A stretch of 64,000 nucleotides of DNA from the NCBI GenBank assembly GCA_034429475.1, contig DAOUGD010000126.1, positions 1 to 64,000 of the forward strand. Direction: 5' to 3'. The notes under the pieces were generated by a model. The model saw only the letters and a program-made list of their open reading frames with translations, searched no databases and had not been told where the DNA came from. This stretch comes from JAKQHY01 sp034429475 (GTDB lineage Bacteria > Chloroflexota > Anaerolineae > B4-G1 > SLSP01). Shown in pieces: positions 49,921-59,500 of the stretch; within the stretch, counting starts at the first letter, position 1; every line of letters starts with the position of its first letter. A program made the translations under genes and the position numbers.

Positions 49921-49948
49921 ATTATACCGTATCAGGGGAGTAAGTCAA
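49921..49948 (-). promoter_or_regulatory. Promoter for the rpmH operon
   Basis: On the minus strand TTGACT (49943-49948), a 16-base spacer and TATAAT (49921-49926). The -35 overlaps the stop codon of the FAD gene. Confidence 0.8.
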
Positions 49949-51351
49949 TTGCCGTTCGGAACTTTTTCCAGCCGTTGGGCAATGGCCCGCGCCGCGACCA
50001 ATCCCGCCGCCGACGCTTGAATCAGGCCGCGCGTGATCCCCGCGCCATCCCCGCAGGCGAACAGATTGCGGACTTCGGTCTCCAATTCCTGGGTCAAGTG
50101 CAGACGATTGGAGTAGAATTTGACCTCCACACCGTAGAGCAGGGTGTGGGGCGCGGCCACGCCCGGCGCAATCTGATCCATCGCATGCAGCATTTCGAGG
50201 ATGTTTTTGACGTAGCGATACGGCAGCACCAGGTTGAGGTCGCCAGGCGCTGCGCCGGGCAGGGTGGGCGTGACCACGGAGCGCGTCAGCCGTTCGACGG
50301 TCGAGCGCCGCCCGGCTTCCAGATCGCCGAGGCGCTGCACCATCACGCCGCCGCTGAGCAGATTCGCCAGTCGCGCGATGCTTTTGCCGTAGGTGATGGG
50401 ATCGTCAAACGGCTCGGTGAAGTTCTTGCTGACCAGCAGGGCGAAGTTGGTATTGGCGGTGCGCCGGTCGGCAAACGAATGGCCGTTCACCGTCGTGACG
50501 TCCCCGGCAAACTCCGTGCTGACCTCGCCGTAGGGGCACATGCAGAACGTGCGGATCTGGTCGTCGAAGGCGCGCGAGTAATAGATGAACTTGGATTCGT
50601 AGACCAACCGGGTGATCGGTTCCAGCACGGCGGCAGGCAGTTCAACGCGCACACCCAGGTCTACTGGATTGCGCGTCAGCGTCAGGCGCAGCTCGCGCGC
50701 GATGCTCTCCAACCACGCGGAGCCTTCGCGTCCCGGCGCGGCGATGACCCTACCGGCTTCGAGGCGCTCGCCCTTGTCCGTCTCCACGCCGACAACTTGA
50801 CCATTTTCGGTAAGGATGCGGGCGACGGGGGTGCGGGTGCGGACGGTGACGCCGCGCGCCAGCAGGGCGTCGCGCATTGAACGCATCACGTTCTCGCAGC
50901 GCTCCGTACCGATGTGGCGGATCGGCACTGAGATCAGGCGCAGTCCGGCCAGCGCGGCTTTGTGTTCCAGCGCCTCGATCTCGTCGGTGTAGGTCCCGTA
51001 GACGGTTTTGGGCGCGCCGAACTGGCGATAGATGGCGTCCGCCTCGGCGATCAACTTGGCGGTAGCCTGCTCTCCCAGGATTTCGCCCAGATGCCCGCCG
51101 ACCGCCGGCGAGAGGGTCAGCTTACCGTCCGAAAATGCCCCCGCGCCGCCCCAACCGTTGAGGATGGCGCACGGCTGGCAGTGTTTGCAGCCGCCTTTTC
51201 CCTCGCGGATGGGACAGCGGCGTTTGTCAATGTCGTGACCCTTGTCGAGGATAGCAATCCGTAATCCCGAATAACGACTCAACTCCAACGCGGCAAAAAT
51301 CCCGGCCGGCCCCGCGCCAATAATGATGACGTCAAAGGTCTTTGTCTCCAT
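49945..51351 (-). CDS. FAD-dependent oxidoreductase of the COG2509 type
   Basis: 468 residues. FDVIIIGAGPAGIFAALELS binds the FAD ADP moiety; CPIREGKGGCKHCQPCAI and NGWGGAGAFSDGKL are typical of the group called uncharacterised FAD-dependent dehydrogenases. The C-terminal DGAGITRGLIQASAAGLVAARA is the second FAD contact. The cysteines near residue 55 may hold a cluster. Function not known. ATG follows CAGGAGGATCC. Confidence 0.88.
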   Translation of the reverse strand: METKTFDVIIIGAGPAGIFAALELSRYSGLRIAILDKGHDIDKRRCPIREGKGGCKHCQPCAILNGWGGAGAFSDGKLTLSPAVGGHLGEILGEQATAKLIAEADAIYRQFGAPKTVYGTYTDEIEALEHKAALAGLRLISVPIRHIGTERCENVMRSMRDALLARGVTVRTRTPVARILTENGQVVGVETDKGERLEAGRVIAAPGREGSAWLESIARELRLTLTRNPVDLGVRVELPAAVLEPITRLVYESKFIYYSRAFDDQIRTFCMCPYGEVSTEFAGDVTTVNGHSFADRRTANTNFALLVSKNFTEPFDDPITYGKSIARLANLLSGGVMVQRLGDLEAGRRSTVERLTRSVVTPTLPGAAPGDLNLVLPYRYVKNILEMLHAMDQIAPGVAAPHTLLYGVEVKFYSNRLHLTQELETEVRNLFACGDGAGITRGLIQASAAGLVAARAIAQRLEKVPNGN

Positions 51352-51371
51352 TGGATCCTCCTGGCGAATGA

Positions 51372-51413
51372 ACGAATCAGCGGATCAGCGGATCGGCGGA
51401 TCAGCGGATCAAC
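51372..51413. repeat. Octamer array (GCGGATCA)
   Basis: About five GCGGATCA/GCGGATCG units upstream of the FAD gene, abutting the palindrome that follows. Confidence 0.85.
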
Positions 51414-51581
51414 GCATTACTCCCTTCCAAACATCAAAATCCGCAAGTTGGGATAACTACAGGGGAGGAATGCCCTCCCCCATTTGGGGCGGAATGGCGC
51501 ATGATGCCTCATCTAGTGCCACCGGTAGTAGTGATTCGACTACGCGAACTTGCGGATTTTGTCCCTTGGAAGGGAGTATGC
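51414..51581. repeat. 168-base palindromic element
   Basis: Arms of 35-36 bases (GCATTACTCCCTTCCAA... and ...TTGGAAGGGAGTATGC) match except for a 4-base bubble and one insertion. Inside are smaller hairpins (GGGGAGG/CCCTCCCC; GTAGT/ACTAC). It is bordered by an octamer array on the left and a heptamer array on the right, like the element at 30153-30282. Confidence 0.8.
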
Positions 51582-51583
51582 AC

Positions 51584-51638
51584 CTATTTCCTACTTCCTA
51601 CTTCCTACTCCCTACTCCCTACTCCCTACTTCCTACTT
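51584..51638. repeat. Heptamer array (CCTACTT/CCTACTC)
   Basis: Seven or so units right after the palindrome, 63 bases before the polyphosphate glucokinase start. Confidence 0.9.
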
Positions 51639-51700
51639 TGACTTGTACCCCACGCCGACTATACTGGACGTTACATTTTGGAGAAGGAGGCGATGAGACG

Positions 51701-52453
51701 ATGAAGATTTTAGGGGTGGACATTGGCGGATCGGGCATCAAGGGCGCGCCGGTAGACGTTGTGACCGGGCAGTTATTGGCCGAGCGACACCGGATTGATA
51801 CACCCGAAGGGGCCGAGCCGGAGGCGGTGGCGAAGGTGGTCGGGAAGATCGCGCGCCATTTTGAGTGGACTGGCCCGATTGGGTGTTGTTTCCCGGCAGT
51901 GATTCAGCACGGGATTGCTCGCACGGCGGCCAACGTGTCGAAAGCCTGGATCGGGACGAACGCCGAGATGTTGTTTGCCCAGGCGACCGGCTGCCCGGTG
52001 CGGGTGCTCAACGACGCCGACGCGGCCGGGCTGGCGGAAGTTCGCTTTGGGGCCGGCAAGGGCGTGGCGGGTCTCATCTTGATCGTGACCATCGGCACCG
52101 GCCTGGGGACGGCGTTATTCACGGATGGACATCTGGTGCCCAACACCGAACTCGGCCACATCGAGATCAACGGCGCGGACGCCGAACTCAGCGCCACCGA
52201 CGCCGCGCGCCAGCGCGAAGACATGTCCTGGAAGCAGTGGGGCAAGCGCTTCAACGTCTATTTGCAGCGGATGCACGCGCTGCTCTGGCCCGATCTGATC
52301 ATCCTGGGTGGCGGGGCGAGCAAGAAGCTCGACAAGTTTAGCGAGTATTTAACCGTGCCCACCAAAATCGTCCCGGCCGCCGCGTTGAACGACGCCGGCA
52401 TGATCGGCGCGGCGCTGGCCGCCGAGTCGCTCAGCGCGCCGGATAGCCGGTAA
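51701..52453 (+). CDS. ppgK: Polyphosphate glucokinase
   Basis: 250 residues of the ROK fold. LGVDIGGSGIKGAPVDVVTG, NVSKAWIGTNAE and VLNDADAAGLAEVRFGAG (catalytic Asp105) follow the mycobacterial polyphosphate glucokinase closely, as does TELGHIEINGADAE and AGGG-like ILGGGASKK. It phosphorylates glucose with inorganic polyphosphate, and often ATP, giving glucose 6-phosphate. ATG at 51701 follows AAGGAGGCGATGAGACG. Its 3' end overlaps the convergent FGGY gene by 23 bases. Confidence 0.92.
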   Translation: MKILGVDIGGSGIKGAPVDVVTGQLLAERHRIDTPEGAEPEAVAKVVGKIARHFEWTGPIGCCFPAVIQHGIARTAANVSKAWIGTNAEMLFAQATGCPVRVLNDADAAGLAEVRFGAGKGVAGLILIVTIGTGLGTALFTDGHLVPNTELGHIEINGADAELSATDAARQREDMSWKQWGKRFNVYLQRMHALLWPDLIILGGGASKKLDKFSEYLTVPTKIVPAAALNDAGMIGAALAAESLSAPDSR

Positions 52454-53990
52454 TCTTCTGGATTTCCTCGTACAGCGGCTGGAGCCGCTTGTACATCTGG
52501 CGGTAGACCCGGCGATAGAGGCCGTCGTAGATGTCGCGCGTCGCCGGGTCGGGATCAAACACCTCCCCAACGTGCGTCATCTCGCGCACGGCGGTGGGGA
52601 AGTCCGGGTGCAGCTTCAACCCTACAGCGGCGTCAATGGCCGCGCCCAGCCCCGACGTTTCGTAGGTGTGCGGGCGGGCGGTGGGCAGGCCGAAGATGTC
52701 GGCGGTGAGCTGCATGGCGGCGTCGCTCTGGGAGCCGCCGCCGGAAACGCGCAGTTCGGTGATGGGGATGCCGCTGCGCTTTTCGGTGCGCTCCTTGCCC
52801 TCGCGCAGGGCGTAGGCCAGGCCTTCCAGCATGGCGCGGTAGAGATGCGCGCGCGTGTGGACGTCCCCAAAGCCGATGACGGCCCCCTTCGCCTCTGGGC
52901 CGGGCATCTTCAAGCCCGGCGACCAGTACGGTTGTAACAGCAATCCCATAGACCCCGGCGGCGCCTGCCGCACCAGCTCGTTGAGCAGCGATTCCGGTTC
53001 GACGCCCTCCTCGCTGGCGCGGTGCTGTTCCGGCCAGCCAAATTCCTCTTTGAACCAGTTGACCATCCAGTAACCCCGGTAGATTTGGACTTCCAGGCTG
53101 TAATGTCCCGGCACGGCGGAGGGGTAGGGGGGGATGAGCGGGATGACCTCGATGTAGTCCTTGTGCGTGGTGTTGATGGTGGCCGTCGTGCCGTAGCTCA
53201 GGCAGCCGATGTGCGGATCGAGGCTGCCCGCGCCAATGACCTCGCAGGCTTTGTCGGCGGCGGCGGCGATGACGGGCAGACCGGCCGGCAGGCCGGTGGC
53301 TTCGGCGGCGGCGCGCGTCACCTCGCCCAGCCGCCCGGCGGGCGGGACGAGGTCGGGCAGGATGCGTGGTTCCATCGGGATGGCGCGCCATTTCCAATCC
53401 CACGCCCTGGCCCAGGTCAGCGACTTATAATCGAAGGGCAGGTAGCCGACCTGACAGCCGGTGGAATCCACGAATTTTCCGGTGAGTTTGTGGGTCAGGT
53501 AGGCGGAGAGGAACAGGTATTTGTGGGTGGCGTGCCAGATCTCCGGCTGATGGGTGCGGATCCAGTTGGCTTCCCCCTCGGCTTGCAGGTAGGCGACCGT
53601 CTGCGACATCCCCGACAGCCGGAACAGCAGCCCCCACAGACCGCCGACGGGCCGCAAGCCCTCGGAGCGACGCTGATCGAGCCAGACGATGGCCGGGCGT
53701 AGCGGCTTCCCCTGCGCGTCCACGTTGATCATCGTGGCGCGCTGCGTCGTCACGGCCAGCCCGGCGATGGCGTCTTTGGGGATGCTGCTTTTTTCCCAAA
53801 GCTGTTGGCACGCCGCGCAGAATTGCTGCCAGTAATACTCCGGGTCTTGCTCCGCCCACCCCGGCTGCGGGGAGACATAGGACGTCATCGGGATGCGGAC
53901 TTTTTCCACCAGCGTCCCCTGCAAATCGAAAATCAGCGCGCGCACGCTTTGCGTGCCGCTGTCTATGGCGAGGATGTAATCTTTGGTCAT
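52431..53990 (-). CDS. FGGY family carbohydrate kinase
   Basis: 519 residues. ILAIDSGTQSVRALIFD is the N-terminal phosphate loop; AVTTQRATMINVD and VIWLDQRRSEG and the C-terminal LRVSGGGSQSDAAMQLTADIFGLP are FGGY family blocks. Members phosphorylate polyols or pentuloses such as glycerol, xylulose or ribulose; the substrate is not identified. The start is at ATG 53990 after GGAGGCACC. Confidence 0.92.
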   Translation of the reverse strand: MTKDYILAIDSGTQSVRALIFDLQGTLVEKVRIPMTSYVSPQPGWAEQDPEYYWQQFCAACQQLWEKSSIPKDAIAGLAVTTQRATMINVDAQGKPLRPAIVWLDQRRSEGLRPVGGLWGLLFRLSGMSQTVAYLQAEGEANWIRTHQPEIWHATHKYLFLSAYLTHKLTGKFVDSTGCQVGYLPFDYKSLTWARAWDWKWRAIPMEPRILPDLVPPAGRLGEVTRAAAEATGLPAGLPVIAAAADKACEVIGAGSLDPHIGCLSYGTTATINTTHKDYIEVIPLIPPYPSAVPGHYSLEVQIYRGYWMVNWFKEEFGWPEQHRASEEGVEPESLLNELVRQAPPGSMGLLLQPYWSPGLKMPGPEAKGAVIGFGDVHTRAHLYRAMLEGLAYALREGKERTEKRSGIPITELRVSGGGSQSDAAMQLTADIFGLPTARPHTYETSGLGAAIDAAVGLKLHPDFPTAVREMTHVGEVFDPDPATRDIYDGLYRRVYRQMYKRLQPLYEEIQKITGYPAR

Positions 53991-54086
53991 GGTGCCTCCG
54001 GCAAGTGTGGTATGGGAGATGGGGGGAGGGGATGAGGGGGAGAAGCGTTTCCCTTACTTCCTATCTCCCATTTCCTAAATAGAAGC

Positions 54087-54112
54087 TCAACGGATTTAAC
54101 GGATTCAACGGA
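54087..54112. repeat. AACGGATT-type array, single arm
   Basis: TCAACGGATTTAACGGATTC plus AACGGA, the 9-base unit of the inverted family, with no second arm. Confidence 0.7.
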
Positions 54113-54127
54113 AGGATGCCGCCTTCT

Positions 54128-54508
54128 TTACTTGAAGTCTTCAAGGAAGCGCACGACATTCATCATTTCATCGGCGGTGACGGAGTTCAGCAGGTTAAGC
54201 ACGCGGCGCAGCAGTGTGCCACGATCCAGTTGGGCCGAGATGATCAGGCCATAAAAGGGTTTGCTCGCGTAGAAGTAGTCCGCAGCCATTTCGACAAAAC
54301 GCCCGCCATCTTTGTCGTAGGTCAGAAAGGCGCGACCCTCGGCAGCCGCATAATCCCATTGCGCTTCGTCCGCCAAACCGGCGCGGTTGACTTCATAGAC
54401 GTTCACGACGTCAAAGCCGTGCTCGCGCAGTTGGGCGGACAATTTGCTCCAGACATGTTCATCTATGTACAGCCGGATGTAAAGGGGATCGGTGACAGCG
54501 TCGCCCAC
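54128..54508 (-). CDS. DUF5615 family PIN-like putative toxin
   Basis: 126 residues. The start IRLYIDEHVWSKLSAQLREHGFDV matches the Mut7-C/PIN-like DUF5615 fold with Asp in YIDEHV; FLTYDKDGGRFVEMAADYF fits the middle acidic motif. The partner gene (DUF433-like) ends 3 bases upstream, the usual order antitoxin then toxin. Proteins of this group are predicted nucleases of toxin-antitoxin systems. Confidence 0.8.
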   Translation of the reverse strand: MGDAVTDPLYIRLYIDEHVWSKLSAQLREHGFDVVNVYEVNRAGLADEAQWDYAAAEGRAFLTYDKDGGRFVEMAADYFYASKPFYGLIISAQLDRGTLLRRVLNLLNSVTADEMMNVVRFLEDFK

Positions 54509-54511
54509 AGG

Positions 54512-54946
54512 TTATCTCCGCTGCCCGGTAATTCGCAGGTAATCTTCGGTGGAATTCATTCGCTCGCGGAGCTGCTGTCGGGCGGCGGCTTCGGTGGCTT
54601 CGGCTATTTCGTGGTCAACTTCGTCGTGATGATCGTAGTAGTAGCTCAGGGCGTCATGCACATGGGCCGGCGTCAAGGCCGGATGGACTTCTTCGGCAAA
54701 CGCCTCTGGCGCTAATCCCTGCTGGCTATAGCCCACGATGACGCTCACCGGCGTCCCGGATTCTTTTACTACGGCGCGTTTGCCCCAGGGAGATTGTTCC
54801 AGGGTGATATAGGGGTGTGTCGGCTGTAGCTCACGGCGTAATACCTCGTCGGCCAGTACATCCGGCGAGGAGGCGATTTGTTTGGCGCGCTGCGCCAGCA
54901 AGGTGTAGGTATAGGCGGATAGTTGAACGGTCATTGTCACTGTCAT
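54512..54946 (-). CDS. DUF433-like putative antitoxin
   Basis: 144 residues. The core VKESGTPVSVIVGYSQQGLAPEAFAEEVHPALTPAHVHDALSYYYDHHDE resembles DUF433 (a winged-helix antitoxin domain), with the N-terminal 60 residues as an extension. ATG at 54946 follows GCGGAGGGAGTG. Paired with the DUF5615 gene. Confidence 0.8.
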   Translation of the reverse strand: MTVTMTVQLSAYTYTLLAQRAKQIASSPDVLADEVLRRELQPTHPYITLEQSPWGKRAVVKESGTPVSVIVGYSQQGLAPEAFAEEVHPALTPAHVHDALSYYYDHHDEVDHEIAEATEAAARQQLRERMNSTEDYLRITGQRR

Positions 54947-54994
54947 CACTCCCTCCGCTTTCTTTCAGTATACCATAGGTCTTGTGACTGGCTG

Positions 54995-56236
54995 TCAAAA
55001 GGGCAACAACGTCCCGTCGGCGTCAAACATTTCCTGCGGCTCACCGATGATTTCGATGTCGGGCCGGTCTTTGATTTCTTCCAGCACGGCCGGGGAGACG
55101 TAGACTTCGCTCAGGTGCAGGGTGTTGGGGATGCGCAGGATGCGTTCCTGGCCGGGCGGGAGTTGGTTGCAACTGATCCGCGCCCACTCGTAGGCCTGGG
55201 CGTCGGTGGCGGCGACCGGCGGGATTCTGGCGCGATCCAGGAAGGTGCTGGTGGTGACGTTGGCGTAGGTCGCGGCGAAGTCCAGTTTGTCGAACAGGCG
55301 GCGGGTGGTGACGTTCGCCATCCCGATGCCGGTCGCGTTGCCGTGGGAGCCGTCCGTCAGATCGTGGACGACGAGCGCTTTGATGCGCGGGCGCTCCGGT
55401 TCGGGGACGCCGCGGATCATCATCCGCCCGATGATGTTGGGGTCAATGCCCGTCCCGCTGAGGTCTTTGCCCATGCGGTCAATGAGCAGTACGTCCACGT
55501 CATCTACCGGCAGGCAGGGCATATTGGCTTTGGCGAGGCCGAGCAGGCTGGGTTCTTCCGCCATGATGGCGTCTGCCGGCAGCACTTTGACCAGCATCGT
55601 CTCGTCGTAGGCGTTTTCGACGACGGCGACGCCGAACAGGATTTTGCCGGTCGCCAGGATGCGTTGCGCGGTGGGCGGCATCCATTCGCACAGACCGCGG
55701 ACGCCGTAGCTGTGGACGGCCGTGGCCTGCCGGTGCTTGCCCAGGCCGATGACGCTCATTTTGACCAGGCCGCTTTCGTAGTCGCCGTGAAAGGCCGTGT
55801 GCGGCTTGATGCGATTGAGCAGGATGACGCCGTCGGCCTCGGAGGCGTAGCGATCCATATACACGGCGTTGGGCAAGTCCGGGGCGGGGATGACGATGAC
55901 TTCGAGGGACGAGCGGATCGGCGCGCCCATCGCGGCTTCGGTGATGCCGTAGTCCGCCAGGACGTCGGCCTGTCCTTCCGGCGTCGCGCCGCCGTGGCTG
56001 CCCATCGCCGGGATGATGAACGGTTCACCGTCCGCGCTGCGCACGAAATCCACCACCGTCTTGACCAGCGTGGCATAGTTGGCGATCCCCCGGCTGCCCG
56101 CCGTGATGGCGATACGCGCGCCGGGGTGGATGGCAGCCTGCATTGGCGTCAGCGCCGCGACGAGAGCACCCCGCACATCGTCCAGGCGCGGGCGGGGGAA
56201 GGTCTGCTTGATTTTGGTGAGGTGCAAGGATGTCAT
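54995..56236 (-). CDS. DUF2088/LarA-like protein
   Basis: 413 residues. ITAGSRGIANYATLVKTVVD, PAMGSHGGATPEGQADVL and RIKPHTAFHGDYESGLVKM are shared with the LarA N-terminal (DUF2088) family of lactate-racemase-like proteins. Whether it is a racemase is unclear: neighbours that make or load the nickel-pincer cofactor (LarB, LarC, LarE) are not present. The C-terminal half has no recognised domain. Start lies behind AATAACAGGA... GGAGGTACAC. Confidence 0.75.
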   Translation of the reverse strand: MTSLHLTKIKQTFPRPRLDDVRGALVAALTPMQAAIHPGARIAITAGSRGIANYATLVKTVVDFVRSADGEPFIIPAMGSHGGATPEGQADVLADYGITEAAMGAPIRSSLEVIVIPAPDLPNAVYMDRYASEADGVILLNRIKPHTAFHGDYESGLVKMSVIGLGKHRQATAVHSYGVRGLCEWMPPTAQRILATGKILFGVAVVENAYDETMLVKVLPADAIMAEEPSLLGLAKANMPCLPVDDVDVLLIDRMGKDLSGTGIDPNIIGRMMIRGVPEPERPRIKALVVHDLTDGSHGNATGIGMANVTTRRLFDKLDFAATYANVTTSTFLDRARIPPVAATDAQAYEWARISCNQLPPGQERILRIPNTLHLSEVYVSPAVLEEIKDRPDIEIIGEPQEMFDADGTLLPF

Positions 56237-56584
56237 GAGTGTACCTCCGAAAATAACAGGATTTACGGAATGGTAGGATCAAAAATCCGTTTCAATCCGT
56301 TAAATCCGTTGAGAGGATTTTCGTTTGTCCTTAACTTTACTGCTTGATAGGCGAAACGTCAAATGCGGTGGGGGGACTGTAGCCGATTTTGTTGCTGGCA
56401 AAGTGAGAATAACGGCGGTCTGCGGTCTGTCGTCGGCGGTCAAAGTACATCAGGTAGCAACCCGAGTTACGTAATGTGATAAAATGCCCTCAGTATTTTT
56501 TATTCAAGCCGGCCTGAATCTCTGGCCGACAACCCTCTGCCATACGCAGAGCGGCGCTAATCCACCATAGTAAGGAGGTTAACG
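56237..56584. other. Intergenic region between divergent genes
   Basis: Holds an AACGGATT-type array on the reverse strand (56283-56312, CCGTTTCAATCCGTTAAATCC), a short GCGGTCT heptamer pair near 56415-56440, and the leader of the subtilase gene. A possible -10 TAAAAT lies near 56480 without a convincing -35. A ribosome site AAGGAGGTTAACG precedes the subtilase start. Nothing else seen. Confidence 0.5.
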
Positions 56585-59500
56585 ATGAAGTCTGTATTGA
56601 AGCATTGGCATCGCGTGTTGATGTTGGCAGTGTTGTTGGCTGCCCTCTGGTCGACGGGGGTGATGACCGCGCCGGTGGGGGACGAAAAAATACCCCCCGC
56701 TGCGGAAGTCGCCAGAACCGCCGCGCTGGTGTGCAAGGAAGGGCATTGCTCGACCAGCGAGGTCCCCGCGCCCAATATGGCGCAGCCAGAGGTCGCCGAC
56801 GGCGAAGGGCTGCTGCGCCTGCGCGCCGGCGCGTTCGACCCGGCGCTTGGGGAACCGGTCATGGCGCCCGCTTTGATGCGCGCGCTGGACAACGCCCAAA
56901 CCGGCCTGCGGTTGGTGCAGTTCCCCGGCCCAATTCAGGAGGCGTGGTACGCAGCTCTTGAAGCGAGCGGCCTGCACATCATCACGTACATTCCTGATTA
57001 CGCCTATCTGGTGTGGGGCAATGGAGCCGCGGTGGAGACAGTACGCATGGCCGCGCCTTTAGCCTGGGCCGGCGACTACCACCCCTTCTACGCGCTCCAT
57101 CCCGATCTGACACAGGTTGACCGATTGCCGGAACGCGTTAAGGTGACGGTCCAGGTCTACGCGCACAGTGAAGCCGCTATCGTCATCAAGGACATCCTGG
57201 CGCGCGCGACTGTGATCCAGGAACCCCATCCCTCGTTGGTGTACCAGAACATGAAGATCGAGATTGCCGCGACCGACCTGACATGGCTAGCGGCCTTGCC
57301 CGGCGTGGTCAATGTGGAACCGGCCCTGGAATATCAGATGATGGACGAAATTCAGGGGCAGATTATGGCCGGCAACCTCAACGCAGCCGGCACGCGGCCC
57401 GCCGGAACCGGCTACCGGACCTGGCTGAACGGGCTGGGCTTCCCCACCGATCCGGCGAACTACCCCATTGTGGATGTCACCGACGATGGGATTGACGACG
57501 GCGACGCCACCCCGCTGCATACGGACTTCTACGAATTCGGCAGCACCAGCAACCCCGACCGGCTCATCTACAACTACAATGGCACGACTGACGCTTCGGC
57601 GGACGGCGGCGGTGGGCATGGGAACCTCAACGCTTCCATTGTGGCCGGGTACAACACGACCACCGGTTATCCCTACGAGGACGCCAGCGGCTACAACTAT
57701 GGCCTGGGCATCAACCCCTACGGGCGTGTGGCGGGCAGTAAGGTCTTCCGCAATTCCGGGTCCTGGGACTATCTCGGTTCCAACGCCGCTCTGATCGGCA
57801 ATTCCTACACCCTGGGCGCGCGCATCAGCAGCAACTCGTGGGGCGCGGACACCGGCGGCGGGTACACGATCGATTGCCAGGAATACGACGCCCTGGTGCG
57901 CGATGCTTTGAGTGGGACCGGCGGCAATCAGGAAATGATCGTCGTCTTTTCGGCCGGCAACGCCGGTTCGAGTGGTAGCAATACGATTGGGTCGCCAGGG
58001 GCGGCCAAGAATGTGATCACGGTGGGCGCGTCCGAGAACTACCGCCCGCTGGACACGGATGGTTGCAGCATCGGCCCCACCGGGGCGAATAACGCGCAGG
58101 ACATCATCAATTTCTCCAGCCGCGGCCCGACCGACGACAGCCGGATCAAGCCGGACGTGGTGGCGCCGGGCACGCACGTGATGGGCGCGGCGTCGAAGTC
58201 TCCCAACTTTGATGGCAGCGGCGTCTGCGGACCGGCGAGCGGTCTCTACTATCCCACTTCTCCGGCGCAAACGCTGTATACCTGGTCTTCCGGCACCAGT
58301 CACTCCACCCCCGCTGTGGCCGGGGCGGCCTCGCTCATTTACTATTACCATGAGACCAACTTCGGCGGCGTGGCGCCCAGTCCGGCGTTGATGAAGGCGT
58401 ATCTGGTTCACGCGACCACGTATATGACCGGTACCTATGCCAATGACACCCTGCCTTCCAACAACCAGGGATACGGTCTGACGAATCTGAGTCGCGCCTT
58501 CGATACGGTGGGTAAGTACGTTGAGGATCAAGGTCAAATCTTTGGCGCGACCGGCGCGGCCTACGCCTACTATGGTAACGTCGAGGATTCGGGCGAGCCG
58601 GTGCGCGTGGTGTTGGCCTGGACGGACGCGCCTGGCCCGACGACCGGCAACGCTTACGTGAATAACCTGAACCTGACCGTGCAGATCAGCGGGGAGACCT
58701 ACCTGGGCAACGTCTTCTCCGGCGGAGCTTCGACCACGGGCGGGACGGCGGACGCACGCAACAATGTAGAAAGCGTCTTTCTGCCGGCCGGCTTCAGCGG
58801 AGCGTTCACCGTCACCGTCGGCGCGGCCAACATCGCCGGCGACGGGGTGCCAGGCAACGCCGACACCACCGACCAGGACTTTGCGTTGTTGGTTTACAAC
58901 ACGAGCAACAGAAGCGACCTAGTTGGATACATTGCGGGCACGGTGACGGACAGCAGCACCAGCGCGACCATCGCTAACGCGCGCGTTAGTGTCTATTTCA
59001 GCACCCTGACCGGCGCCGATGGAAAATACCGCCTCGCTGTTATCTCAGGTACCCACACGGTCACGGCGCAGGGGTATGGCTATATCCCGGCGTCTGCGAC
59101 CGGTGTTGTCGTTACCACAGGCATGACGACCACCCAGGACTTCACCCTGTCGCCCGCGCCGTCCTACATCCTCACCGGCACGGTGACGGACGCCAGCACC
59201 GGCTGGGCGCTTTACGCCTCGGTGGAGATTACGCCGGACGGCTATCCGGCGTTCACTGTGTGGACCAACCCCTGGACGGGCGTGTACAGCGTGACGCTGG
59301 CGGGCAGCTACCCCCACACCCTCACCGTGGAACCGTGGAGCGGCATCCCCGGCTACGTGGGTCAGAGCCGGCAGGTCAATTTGAGCGCGAATCGGTATAA
59401 CGAGAACTTCGCGCTGGCGGCAGGCGCCCCGACGTGTAATGCGCCGGGGTATACCAGGGTTGGCCTGAACGAGGGGTTTGAATCCGCCACCTTCCCGCCC

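Noticed and set aside
52431..52453. Overlap of ppgK and the FGGY gene as a frameshift or error
   Set aside because: Both C-termini look complete; convergent genes with a short 3' overlap are common.
54923..56347. 474-codon open frame on the plus strand opposite the LarA-like gene
   Set aside because: Antisense shadow with Gly/Val/Asp-rich content and no family resemblance; GC-rich codon bias keeps it open.
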